From: Alnus glutinosa
Taxonomy: Eukaryota; Streptophyta; Magnoliopsida; Fagales; Betulaceae
Length of the DNA stretch: 64,000 nucleotides
NCBI RefSeq assembly: GCF_958979055.1
Contig: NC_084886.1
Location: 40,857,654-40,921,653 of the forward strand
Direction: 5' to 3'
The notes under the pieces were generated by a model that worked only from the letters and a program-made list of their open reading frames with translations, was not told the DNA's origin and made no database searches. Below, piece after piece: positions 1 through 16,173 of the stretch; within the stretch, counting starts at the first letter, position 1, and each line of letters opens with the position of its first letter. Both the position numbers and the translations under genes were made by a program.

Positions 1-255
1 TAACAAATAACTTTTTTCAATTTCACTCAAAAAAAAAAAAACTCAAAAACTCATTTTACTTTTACGTCACATCAACACATTTTTCAACCAAAAAACACAA
101 TCCCTCTTAAAAAAGTTTATCAAACTCTCTCCCTGTGTCACTCTCTCAATATCAACTTAAGATTCTACGTTATCAAAATGCAAGTCATGACCTTTCTTTC
201 TTTTCTTTTTTTAACGGAAACTCGAATATCACATAAATCAATACTCAATAAAAAT
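1..255. other. AT-rich intergenic sequence
   Basis: No coding pattern is visible. The stretch is AT-rich with short poly-A runs and ends next to a reverse-strand RNase H-like fragment. It may be old retroelement sequence, but nothing specific can be assigned. Confidence 0.5.
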
Positions 256-612
256 AATTGATCCCACAAAGAGGATCTAGGGACAATGTTGTTCCCTAGC
301 TATAATAGATAAAATACTCAAAGAAAAGTCTTCTAACCAAATAACGACCTTATTACGGGTTGCCTCCTTTGCTAAAGTGAGCGTCGCCATATTACATTCT
401 CTAGGTATAAAAGAGAATTTCGCCAATCTAAAGCTTTGCAACTCATCATGGATATTTTCAATGAATTGGCCAATTTTAGATTAAAAAAGAGGGGAGCCGA
501 ATTAATTTCTCTTACTACTGTATTGTTATTCCCTTCAAACAAAACATCAAAAAAACCAACATCTTTGCAAAATTGCACCGCATATAACGCACCCACCGTC
601 ACGACCTTCTTT
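256..612 (-). pseudogene. RNase H-like (RVT_3) fragment of a LINE-type element
   Basis: Read on the minus strand, this stretch gives ALYAVQFCKDVGF and LFEGNNNTVVREINS, then after a frame change FIPRECNMATLTLAKEA and VVIWLED. This order (helix with a D/N next to the active site, then R-E-C-N-x-x-A-x-x-LAK, then a WLE tail) is typical of the RNase H-like domain that ends plant L1-type LINE polyproteins. At least one frameshift and a missing N-terminal half make it a relic. It could instead derive from a stand-alone RNase H-like gene, but the many LINE fragments in the window favour a retroelement origin. No intact start can be assigned. Confidence 0.55.
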
Positions 613-672
613 TGATGAACTCTTATGGAAAGAAGACCTCTAACTCTGTATTTAAGGATGCAATGTGTGAAG
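613..672 (+). promoter_or_regulatory. Orphan copy of the peroxidase core promoter/leader
   Basis: This stretch closely matches 1856-1917, just upstream of the first peroxidase start codon. Shared blocks include ggaaagaagac and ctgtatttaaggatgcaat followed by gtgtg. The shared part includes the TATA-like tatttaa. No peroxidase coding sequence follows, so it looks like the left scrap of a duplicated peroxidase unit. The match is seen directly; promoter function is inferred. Confidence 0.55.
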
Positions 673-1143
673 GTTTAAAAATAAAATGTAAATGAAGAAA
701 TAGAGAAAGCAATCTAAAAAAGGAAACGATAATTTTTTGGTAATTCAGTATTAGATACCTACGTCCACTACTAAAAGTTGCCCTAAGTACTATATTATGC
801 TCTTATTTCTTAATATTTTTACAATGCATATAGCCCATTTTTATTGGGGAAAGTTGGTAGGTAAAGATAATATTATATGTATAAGGTAATCAAATCACTA
901 AGATTTTATTGCAGCCACACACATGGAAAATTAACCTATTAAGAAAAATATAAACCTCTATAAAAGCAAAAATATTGCATAATATATACCAATCTAAGAG
1001 AACTAGCAACAGTTTATTTCACCCGGCCAATATGTGAATCTGATAATGGGAGCAGCCTTATGGGGTTTTTATACGTCACCCAGCCCATCATGTTTTAAAA
1101 TTCGAAACTGTCCTAAATTCTTTTTGCCATTTGATTGTTGTTG
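673..1143. other. AT-rich intergenic sequence
   Basis: No coding signature, RNA gene or clear repeat recognised. It separates the orphan promoter scrap from the SINE. Confidence 0.4.
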
Positions 1144-1284
1144 AAATATTCATCCAAAATGTCTCATAAGGTTAACTCAATCGGCTGGTGATCACGTCTC
1201 ATGAAACGGAGGTAACTAGTTCGAATCCCCCCTTCCCCCTCTTGTGTGAAAATGTCAAAAAAAAAAAAAATATTCATCCAAAAT
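1144..1284 (+). mobile_element. tRNA-derived SINE with 17-bp target duplication
   Basis: The body (about 1161-1267) carries a tRNA-like pol III promoter. An A-box-like taactcaatcggctgg lies near 1174-1189, and a B-box-like agttcgaatcc lies at 1218-1228. The body ends in an A-tract. It is flanked by perfect 17-bp direct repeats, aaatattcatccaaaat at 1144-1160 and 1268-1284, the target-site duplication of LINE-mediated retroposition. The body is only about 107 bp, so it is a short SINE. The parent tRNA and family name cannot be fixed from the sequence alone. Confidence 0.8.
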
Positions 1285-1755
1285 AAATAAATAAATAAGA
1301 GTACTAACAACATATTTCTTAAACTTCATTTCCTTCTCTAAATGTAAGGAAAACTCCTAAATGTCTTTGCAACAGGCTCCCATGGTTTTCACTAAACCAA
1401 GAGAAAGGGTAGCACTTTTGATTCTCTTACCATTATTTTATTTTAAAAGAGGCTTTCTTCTTCCGTTCTTTTATTTTTTTCTTTCTCTTGACATTTATTT
1501 GAAAGAATATTTAAATAATTTTCTCTTTTTTTTCTCTCTTTCCTGACATTTATTTTAAAAAAAATATTTAAATTGTATACAAAAAGAATTAAAAAAAAAA
1601 AGCTATTATAGAGTTCCCTAAAGTTTTTTTTTAAAGAAAGTCCTCTAATTAACCAATTGACGCGCTTCCCTTCAATAATTTATTTCCTATGTGACTATGT
1701 CTAGCTAATTTTAACTAACGCATAGAAAGAAGTAGAAAAAATTAGTAAGACTAAT

Positions 1756-1760
<5 letters not shown>
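1285..1760. other. Upstream region of peroxidase gene 1, AT-rich
   Basis: No gene seen. Poly-T and poly-A runs and short open frames are present but show no protein-like pattern. The segment leads into the CT microsatellite and proximal promoter of the peroxidase at 1964. Confidence 0.4.

Positions 1761-1812
<52 letters not shown>
1761..1812 (+). repeat. (CT)n microsatellite
   Basis: About 26 uninterrupted TC units lie roughly 150 bp upstream of the peroxidase start codon. A GA tract directly precedes the ATG (about 1939-1960). CT/GA tracts in plant promoters and leaders are common and length-variable. Confidence 0.95.
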
Positions 1813-1816
<4 letters not shown>

Positions 1817-1855
1817 GTGATATATCAATTAATTAACATGCAAATGGCCTTCCTG

Positions 1856-1963
1856 TGATTAACTCTACTGGGGGAAAGAAGACTGTTAAGTCTGTATTTA
1901 AGGATGCAATGTGTGCGTGTTAGCACAGCAGTGTAGCAGCAGAGAGAGAGAGAGAGAGAGATC
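1856..1963 (+). promoter_or_regulatory. Proximal promoter and 5' leader of peroxidase gene 1
   Basis: A TATA-like tatttaa lies at about 1895-1901, some 65 bp before the ATG. It is followed by a GA-repeat leader that ends against the start codon. The same module is repeated at 613-672. A related caatgtgtg block lies upstream of peroxidase gene 2, near 9676. Transcription start is inferred, not seen. Confidence 0.5.
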
Positions 1964-3932
<1,969 letters not shown>

Positions 3933-4475
3933 GAGCTTTCTGTATTTTTAATTTCTTTGTTTTTGAGTTATGATGAATAAAGTATGTCACCTTCTGATCA
4001 AGGTTATCTATGAATAAAGTATATATATACGTGGCTTTAATTTTTGCATGAAGGTATTATTAATTATATATTTCAGAAACCTCATAAACAATGCGTGATA
4101 ATATATAGTGGAAAACCTGTTAATTTTGCTACCCTATATATGGTTAGGGTTGAAGAGTTTGACCCATTTAATTAAATAGGTAAGTTTAAGGTTGACCTAT
4201 ATACTCTCATACACATATTTCAACACGCTCCGAACCTATTACGCAATATAATGACAGACAATTTTTTATATAACCTGCAAACTCGATACAAAATTAGAGG
4301 GTTAAAGTTGATGAATTTCACTCGTTTAATTAAATGTATCGGATTAAAATTAACCTATATACTTTTATGCCTATACTTTGACGCGACCAATACCTAACAT
4401 CCAAAAATGCACAAATTGTCATCCCTAAGTATACTCCACGTGCCTTATGGGAGTCAACTACCTTAATCGCCGCTA
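3933..4475. other. 3' flank of peroxidase gene 1
   Basis: Contains two aataaa-type signals (3976 and about 4013) that probably end the peroxidase transcript. Beyond them is AT-rich sequence with no recognisable gene. Confidence 0.5.
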
Positions 4476-4478
4476 CTT

Positions 4479-5250
4479 TTTTTTTTTTTTTGAACAAATC
4501 TCCAGAACCTTCATTGATAAAACAGAAACCCCAAAGGGGATTACAAGAAGGCGAAAGCCTAAGAACCAGTACAAGAACAAAGGTGAGAAACACCTCCCGA
4601 AGGTTACAACAATGGCCGTAGGCCGAGGTATTGATCAAAGAAACAAGAATATACAAATTCAAACAGAGACAACCAAACATCCAGCACCATGAGCACCGCG
4701 ACCGGAGCACAGGGCGTGTTGAGCACGCACCGACTTCGGAAACTCTTCTAGCCATCGAACGACCTCCAAAAGACCAGATCGACACGAAGACGAAGCCAGA
4801 AAAACAAACGGTGACCCTCACGCGCTCACCCAGGGAGGACACTCCCCAGCGCGTGCTGGCCACGCGCCGCGCAGGAGAGAACCACACAGATCCGTCGAGT
4901 GACGACCGAGACTAGAAGAGGCCGACGACCACGAAAGAAAAGCTCCTATCAACAGACACCCAGCGAAGGCTTACAGATCTAGCAAAAAACACATCTTCAC
5001 CGAATACCTACCGACATCCGCCATACCCATAGGCAAGAGCTTGAGAAACTCTCTGTTTGCACCAACAACAACAAAAACGAAAACAAAACAACAAAAGAAA
5101 AAACACCAGCCTCACCGGATCTAAGTCCGGGAGAGACCACAGCACCACAACCCTAAGGTTGGGAGGACAAAACATCCATCACTGGAGACCGGTGGGATGA
5201 CCTCCAGAAGACCAGTGGGTGCCTTACAGATCAACTACTTATTTATCACT
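4479..5250 (-). mobile_element. Retroposon in reverse orientation (LINE-like 3' end)
   Basis: The segment opens with a T-tract (about 4479-4493), the complement of a poly-A tail. It is much more GC-rich than its surroundings. On the minus strand it ends with tcaatgaaggttctgg and then the A-tail, resembling LINE or non-autonomous retroposon 3' ends. No reverse-transcriptase motif is visible. An imperfect gtgccttanntcaacta-like match occurs on both sides (about 4440 and 5219), but I do not claim a target duplication. Extents are approximate. Confidence 0.5.
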
Positions 5251-5415
5251 CCTCGGAGGAAATTATTTTAAAAGGCAAAGTAAAGAATATTAATAAATAA
5301 ATAAAAAAGGCTATTAATATAGCATAACATTAGAAGTTTTAAAATTAGATTTGACTTGAATTTGTTGAAGAGTTTAACGTCAAATTAATGGACCCGGTCT
5401 CACTTGTATGGTGGG

Positions 5416-5560
5416 CAGGGGCAGAACTACCCTAGACTTTGGGGCACTAGTCGTTACAAAAATTTATATTTTTTTTATGGGTTGGACTTTCAAAATTAAT
5501 TTTTTTATCTAAATAAAACATTTTTTTTTTCTCCAATCTAAAATTCTCGTTTCACCCCTG
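5416..5560. mobile_element. Short hAT-like MITE
   Basis: Inverted ends: caggggcagaac at 5416 pairs with gtttcacccctg ending at 5560. The CAGGGGC-type terminus and ~145-bp length fit a non-autonomous hAT element. No clean 8-bp target duplication is visible, so the superfamily call is tentative. Confidence 0.5.
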
Positions 5561-5865
5561 CTGCTGGGAAGCTAATAGCACCGACTATCTCATTGTGAAT
5601 ATGGTACATTTGAAAATTGTCAATAAGACAAATCAACAAATAAATTGTGGCTTTTTTATATGAATTCATAGAAGGGAGCTAGAAATTTGTCCCAAAAAAA
5701 AAAAAAAAACAACAAAATAGAGTTGGAAAAAGGAGTAATTTATGCATAAGGAAAAAAGAGTAAAAAGAGACTCCCAATTAAACCTCCCGTCTCAAATAGT
5801 CAAATAACAGTAGGTGTTGTGGTATATGTGAAAGTAATTCCAGAGACCCAATATATCTGTGAAAG

Positions 5866-6438
5866 TAGGGGTAGAAATAAAGATGTAGATAAGTTTAGTA
5901 GCAATATTTGTATCCGCATTCACGTAATGCGGTTATTACTCTTTAGATATCCGCATACGTACGGTTATTGCGATTATTATCCGCTATCCGCTGTAATAAT
6001 CATTTTGAATTACTATCCAAATTTATATGCAAGCTTAAATAATGCGGTTATTACTATATGGAAGCTTAAATAAATTAAGATTTCACTTGTCACACAATTC
6101 ATGATTATCAACCACAAAGGGTCTTTGTTTCATAGATTAATCGAGATTTGAATTACTGAAAGAAAAGAAAAGAAAAAAAGTAAATATAATGAGGTTTAAC
6201 TTTGAGATTATAGTGAAAAAAACCTAACATAATCTAAAGATCATAAACTTAATTACCGAATTCAAAACAACGTCGTTTTTTTAGTGAATATATATATATA
6301 TATATAAAGGGAATGCGGATGCGGTTATCAACCGCATTTGCAAACTCCAAAATCGCATTTACATATGCAGATAACCAATAACAATTAGGTACGGATAGTG
6401 AAAACAGACAGTTATTATCTACTCACATTTTCACCCAT
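5866..6438. mobile_element. Degenerate hAT-like repeat with atgcggttat motifs
   Basis: Starts with taggggtagaaataaag and ends with a reverse-complementary ttttcaccca. The interior repeats variants of atgcggttatta and gcggttatcaaccgcat. The layout resembles the 46787-47176 element, which has a clear 8-bp duplication. The interior contains no credible coding sequence. Confidence 0.4.
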
Positions 6439-7194
6439 AATGAAAAGTAATAAGAAACAATTAGAGTTCTCAAACTTCTCATGGCAGCTACAAACTTCCA
6501 ATCATATATATATAAATATATATACTTGTCCCTAAATGGTTACTACCTAGATAGATCGATCATGGAATAAAACATAATAATAGTATAATAGTCTAAACTC
6601 TAAAGATACAGATGACCAAAAAGTGAGCTATATACAGCCTTAGATAATGATCTCTTCTTCTTTTTTGAGCTGTCTTAGATAATGATCGATAGTGTATCCA
6701 ATGTAATTTGTTTAACGTGATGGAGGATTCAGGAGGAAGCAAAGATTCTGACAATATTTTGTTGACTATCTTTATTTTAAGGGGAAAATATTGCAGTGGG
6801 ATTTGTGTTTTAAGTTTATTTGTTTTTCAAATAACTCTTTAAGGTTTAAAATTCATAAAATCACTTCCAGAAACCTTAGATAATGATCCATTTGTACATT
6901 GCCGTTAGATTTTTTAGTAGAAAATTTAACATGTAGTCATAATACCACAGCATACGCAATCAAATAGCTTAACATGTACAAAAGTGGCACCTCAACTTAA
7001 CATGTAACAAAAAACAAAACCCCTAAAAAAAAAAAAAAAAAACAGATTTTTTATTTTTTTTATTTTATTTTTTTAAAAAGAACAGATGGTCAAAAAGTAA
7101 AATGACTCTTATACTTCTGTAAACTTTATAAAACTACAAAATTACACTTAAATTACAATTAAATTCTTTTTAAAATGAGGGTATTCTCCAAGTA
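6439..7194. other. AT-rich intergenic sequence
   Basis: No gene or RNA recognised. It contains poly-A/poly-T runs and leads into the perfect hairpin at 7195-7244. Confidence 0.4.
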
Positions 7195-7244
7195 TTTCAG
7201 CCATCCGTTAGGATTTACCGTTAAATCCTAACGGATGGCTGAAA
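7195..7244. repeat. Perfect 23-bp inverted repeat (hairpin)
   Basis: Arms at 7195-7217 and 7222-7244 are exact reverse complements, centred on ccgt. They contain ccatccgttagg and its complement. The taacggatgg-type core recurs in the foldback at 18297-18645, suggesting it is the centre of a related foldback MITE. Confidence 0.8.
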
Positions 7245-7394
7245 TTAAAATTCAATACTCTAAATTGAGTTTAAACATTAGGGTAAAATTGTAAAAATAA
7301 CAAAGGTTCAAAGGATTAAGCGAAGATTCCTCAAAGTTTTTACCATGCAAATTTTTACACGAAAGAGGAAACAAAACATTAAACTAAGGCATTC

Positions 7395-8543
7395 AAAGGC
7401 CATTCAACGGAAGAAATGTCATAACAAAATTTTACACAAACTAAATACTAATTCATTAAGATATACAAGAAACTCCCGTACGCGTCTCTCTCCCTTCTCT
7501 CTAGAAAGTTTCTGTAGCGCCCTTCCTGTTGGTCTTTCCTCCATGGGAGGGAAGCTTCATGCTTCCCTCCCTACGGATTCAACTCCTCCCATCATCCCCT
7601 TTCCATCCACCTATCATCCCCCTCACAAAAACCTATCATACAGCTTCCTTAACCATCTCCCAAAACTTTCTCTGGCTAGCATCAGAGCTTATCTCCACCT
7701 GCTGCATCAACGGTGAAGGCCTCTCCATCTTCAGATCGGTCTCCCCTTCCTTCTCCCGTTCTCCGCTATGGTTCCACCGGTATCTTGAAATTTTTAGATC
7801 TGATTTTTTTCAAATTAGATCTACTAATTTCAGGAGGCCTTTTCACTCTTTCCTCCACACCACTAGGTTCCATGGCCTCCCAGCTTCGATCCACTGCTTG
7901 CGGCTTCTCAAACGGACCTCTCCACGATGGAGCGTGTGCCCCACGCGCCGGAGCGTCTCCTCCACGTGCTGCTGTCTATTTGTGAAGCAGCGGCTCTCCC
8001 CCAACTTCCTCCGCCTAGGCCTACTTCCGATGGTGGTTTGGCTGCCTTCTCTGATGTATTTTGAGGGTTTTATCATCTTTTACAAGTTTTTTTGTTATCT
8101 TTTACCTGTTTTCTGTCTTTATAATTTCTGTGGTTGGATTTTGGTCTCTCTTGCAGACCCTTTCTCTAGAGCTTTTGCTTTGATATTACTTGTGCCTGCT
8201 TTTCTCTGCCCCTTGCATAGGGGCTGTTACTCCCTTTACCGAATCAGTGCTCGCCCAATCCTTTCATTAGGATTGTTTTGGACTGGGTGGAAGGCCTTTA
8301 ATCGGGTCATGCCCCTGTTCTTCATTGGTTTGGTCTTTAGTCCAACTTGTTTGGACAATTCCTTGGCTTTTTCCAAGGTTGATAGGGCCGGGATTTTTTT
8401 GGTTCTTTTAGAATTGGAAAACACCCATTCCCTCCTTTCTGTGATAGGCACAACTGTATCAGATTTGGGTTATTGTTGGGGTATCCCACCCCTCTGTTTT
8501 CATTGCTTGTAACCTGCTCTTGTTGAATGAAAGTGGTATTTAC

Positions 8544-8574
<31 letters not shown>

Positions 8575-8583
8575 CATTCAACG
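7395..8583 (+). mobile_element. 1.16-kb retroposon with poly-A tail and 15-bp target duplication
   Basis: Flanked by the direct repeat aaaggccattcaacg at 7395-7409 and 8569-8583. The right copy directly follows a 25-nt A-tract (about 8545-8569). The body is CT/GC-rich at its 5' end and closes with cttgttgaatgaaagtgg before the tail, like plant LINE 3' ends. A 327-codon open frame (7529-8512) runs through it but shows no reverse-transcriptase, endonuclease or zinc-knuckle motif. It may be an internally deleted LINE, a non-autonomous retroposon or a retrocopied transcript. The retroposition event itself is well supported. Confidence 0.8.
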
Positions 8584-9732
8584 CATGCATTTGAATGCAC
8601 TGTATAAGTGCCTAAGAAATAATGTGCTTTTTTTTTTTTTTTTTTGATAAAAGAAATTGGTATTATGTGAAAATATATAATCTAAGAGATAAAATCGAAA
8701 CAAAATAAAAATGAAAATATAAGAGATAAAACACATATGAACTTGTTATTCAAACTTGGTAATTACTTTATAATAAATAGTGAGGATATATATATATATA
8801 TATATAAGACTTGCGAAAGACTGTCAAAAGGCAACAATTAACATCAATCAGTAATATTTCACATCGATACTTAAGTTAAATTCACATGATTTACTATTCC
8901 TATTGTCTTTGATTTCTTGGAAGCCTTTCAAAATCCACTTGACCTAGCTCTTGTTGCATTAAGATTTCAGCAAATTTCTTTTCTTTTCTTTGCATAGGAG
9001 AATATAAAACCCGCAGTGAAATATATATCTCAAAGAAATATCATGTCCTTGTGCACGTCTTTAATTAACACCTTGTACCTATGAAATATGATAGACTAAT
9101 ATGACAGGAATCATATATGACTTTTAAGACAACTTACATTTTTTTTTTAAAAGAAAAGAAAAGAAAAAAAAGCTTTGTCTACTCTAAGCACCAATTATAT
9201 ATATATGAACTAAATATTTTCTTTTCAGTCTACTTCAACAATAATTTTTTTTTTTTTTTTTTGATGAATACTTCAACCATATTTGCTGGAATGATTGGTG
9301 TACGTGGTGCAAACATCTAGTGTGGCTGTAGCTGTGCTGGCTCCCCACCTTGTGCAACACCTAAAATGCTATTAAGAACGAACAACATGAAATTTTTGTA
9401 GTCCATATATAGGATTTGCTATCTTTTTTTACTCATTCATTCAATAAAAAATAAAAATAAAATAATAAAAAAAAGGAACCATATGGAACACGAAATGAAT
9501 GTTGCGGCGCATGTTACCCAACCAGATATATAATATTATCGTAATTAATTCGTTATTTTCAGGTATATTTTACTTGCACGTCTGGAAACACATATTTTAG
9601 TTATTAATTCTGCGGTGACCGGAGAAGTAATCCTGCCGTTTATAATTTTATAGGGAAATAGATATTATAAGTATCCAATGTGTGCTTGGAGCGGCAGTAC
9701 TTCTGCAGTGACCAGAGAGAAAAGAGAGAGAG
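8584..9732. other. Upstream region of peroxidase gene 2
   Basis: AT-rich, with poly-T runs near 8630 and 9246 and a TA-repeat near 8790. No gene seen. The last ~70 bp include a caatgtgtg motif shared with the promoter of peroxidase gene 1, then a GA-rich leader before the ATG at 9733. Confidence 0.45.
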
Positions 9733-13068
<3,336 letters not shown>

Positions 13069-13149
13069 GAGTCGTTTGGTTTATTTGCTTGTGCTATGGT
13101 GTTTATTTTATGTATATTGATATGTCTATTTTCCATTTTCTTGAATTAT

Positions 13150-15180
13150 GATTGTAATATCATATAATCTAGGAAAGAGATAAGAACAAGAAAGAGAGAC
13201 AGAGAATTAAGGTGATTCGGCTTATGGTCTACGTTCGCACGTCAAAGCTTTTTCTTGGCTACATCTTTCTTAGCTTGATCATTTGATTGTCTACAAGATT
13301 CTATTTATAGAGAAAGAGTTTAAAAGTTACATGTCTTTTCTATTTCTACATTAATAACAATGAATTTAATTTACACAAACAATCTTATAACGCTTGTCTC
13401 TTGAGTACTTGTAACTCTTGTAACTTTTGTCTCAATAATGATTGATCGATGGTAGGATCGATTGATCGATGGTTGAGTGACAATTAAAAATATTTATTTT
13501 TGAAAACTCATTTGAACACATATATTTCATGGAACATTTGTGCATGTATGCATATGCATGCATATTAATTTAAAATATAAATATTTAAAAAGTCTTGTGG
13601 TTTCTAAACCGATAATTATTTTAAAATAATTACCCTGTGTTTAAGTGGGGTCTTACACCTACCATATCCTCATAGAATGCAACACCACATCATCGCTCAC
13701 ATAGGTGGCATTCATGTGGAATGCATCCAAAATACACCATCATCCCAACAGGTAGGGACTATGGACTCATTAAGCTCGTCCTTAATCATTCTATATATGT
13801 ATTGTCTCATTACAGAGAGGTCTCATCTAGGTTTTCTATAAGGGTTCTTCAAAGGTTTTCAGAATTTGAGAGTTGAAAAATAATAATGACTCCTAAATTA
13901 TCAACCGTAAATAAGCATGCAACCAAAATATATAAAGCTATAAAGAGATAGACAAAGATATTTTGGTTACGAAGTGGAAACTCTTTGCACTAAAGAGAAA
14001 AACCACTCAGTGGCAGTCAAACCCAAGAAATTCACTATTCAGAAGAAATAGTTAGTTATAAGATAGTAATACTCACAAACCCTTTTGTAATAGTCGTACA
14101 TTGAACTCTAACACGTACCTATACATGAATGCCTCTCAACCAGACCTTATGTCTAAAGAGTTCTTCAATGGATCTCTTTAACTTAGAGCTCCTTTCTAAG
14201 TTAGACTTCAAACGGTTGAATAATACAACATCAAATAAAAACTCTAAAAGAGTTAGCACATCTAGCTAACAATTTATACCTAAACACTCTCTCTTAGCAT
14301 ACTGGAATTCTACACTAAATTCTTTAAAATTACGAAGCTTATGAGCCTCTTTAAATAGGCTTCAGAAATCTTAATTCTACTCAAACTCAGATTTGTATAA
14401 ACGGTGTCCAGACCTAGCTTCTAGGGTTCGGACCTGCAACTAAAACTTCATGAAATCACTGAAGCGCGTCCGGACTTGCAACCCTAGTGTCTGGACGGTT
14501 ACATAAAGTATTTCCTCCGTCCATAGTCATCACATCAGCGTCCGGACCTCCTTGCAGATGGATGCTCTCTATGGCTCACGTCTACTGAGCCGTCTGGACT
14601 TCTTACAGACGGATGCTCTCTGTGGCTCACATCCGTTGAGCCGTTCGAACCTTCATAGGACTATGAGTTTTTGAGCTAGGTGTTCGGATGGGCTATAAGA
14701 AAAAATTGACTTTCTGAGCTGTAAAGTCTCCAGAATCTTTCCTTCAAAAGGAACTTACTTTCTTAGGGATATTCTGTGCAGATTAATACCTTGATCAATT
14801 CTTTCAATATTTGGAATTAAAATTCTGGAATATTCTTCTAGAATTACGGTGTTCCCGTTATGAAAGTCCCTGATATGAAAGCGGTTTTGTCAATCAGAAT
14901 GTAGTCAATTAAAAGAAACCAACAAGAGTTGAATGGATTAATCAACATCTTGGTATTGTAAAAGTCATTGATACTATTTTCTCTATCATAATGAAATCTG
15001 CTGCAACTCGATCTGTGGACGTAGCTCTTAATGGTGAACCACGTAAATTTTGTGTTCTTTTGTGATTGCCTAATAATCTTTCTTCCAATTTCAATGTTTC
15101 ACTTACCAATCTTCTCTCCATTGGCTTGGTCAAAGGATTGACCATGTTACGTCCCCAAACTATTTAAGTATTTATAAATA
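13150..15180. mobile_element. Cluster of degenerate Ty1-copia/LTR remnants
   Basis: On the minus strand near 15100 the frame reads MVNPLTKPMERRLVSET, resembling the conserved V-D-P-L-T-K tail of Ty1-copia RNase H. LTR-like landmarks follow in both orientations: tacgtggttcacc-type blocks near 15030 (minus), and variants near 13212 and 13962 (plus). GTCCGGAC-rich tracts at 14400-14660 are typical of some plant LTRs. No intact element or paired LTR can be delimited, so boundaries are loose. Confidence 0.45.
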
Positions 15181-16173
15181 GCCATGAAGTGTCACTGGCG
15201 CAACCCCAACTCATTTAACAAGTAAATGATCCAAGGGCAACCGCAACTCCTCGATAATCAAGTAAGGAAGCAGTGGAGTGTACATCTCTCCTCTTTTTTA
15301 GTTTACAATTTTTTTTTTCTTTTTTCTTTTTGTTTTCTGAGTCAAAGTGGCAGTATTAGTGCATGTATTTACAGACCATCAACTAGCTTTACCAGTTTTT
15401 AATTTCTTACCAACATTTATGTCTTCTTTTTTTTTATTTTTTAAATTAATGTCGTTTTCTTTAAAATTGAATTTTAAATTAGCATCGTTTCTAATTAAAC
15501 AACAATAAAAAATTTACTTCGTATACTCGTAAAAGACGAGAAAATTTTGTTTCTCGACACAAGTCTTCGAGTCGGATATATATTAAATGAAAAGGCAAAA
15601 CAATTAGTCATTTTTTGATCCCTAAACCACGAAAATCACCCATTTTCATATTTTGTTTTCAATTTATGAACAGCAAAGATTAGGAGGCCGGCTAAGATGT
15701 GGGAGTAGGGTTCATGTCCAATATGGAACCTAAGTTTTATTTTAAATAAGTGTGATTGCAGAAAGAAGGATTTTTAATAATTTTGTTATTTATTTTAGAA
15801 CTTGATTGTGCGTTTCGGCATTAATTGATTGAAATTTTAATAAATGGTATCTTTTATTGTGCATTTTAAAATCATTCATTTAGATATATTGCTCTAATTG
15901 ACCTTATAATTTTTTTGCATCTCTGAGAGATCGATGAAGTAGATGAACCTAATAACCCTAACGGGTCAGGGCGTTACACTATTAGTACAGTTATATTTTA
16001 TCACTCTTGATCCAGCTTATGCAAATTAAATTTCTTGAAAACGTACACAATGCTCGATCTAAATTAAACCTCCTGATTAAGTTCATTAGAAAAAGGCTTT
16101 ATCATTCATGAAGCCACTCAACATATGCATGCATCTTTGATATATATCAATCTACAAATATTATTTATTACAA
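15181..16173. other. AT-rich intergenic sequence
   Basis: No coding or structured feature recognised before the peroxidase relic begins near 16174. Confidence 0.4.

Noticed and set aside
1161..1267. Functional tRNA gene
   Set aside because: A and B boxes are present, but the cloverleaf is incomplete, an A-tail follows, and target duplications flank it, so it is a SINE.
4330..4887. 185-codon minus-strand frame
   Set aside because: It runs through the A-tail and flank of an antisense retroposon and shows no domain.
7529..8512. 327-codon open reading frame on the plus strand
   Set aside because: It lies wholly inside a retroposon, lacks any recognisable domain, and is rich in Phe, Leu, Ser and Cys in the manner of non-coding CT-rich sequence.
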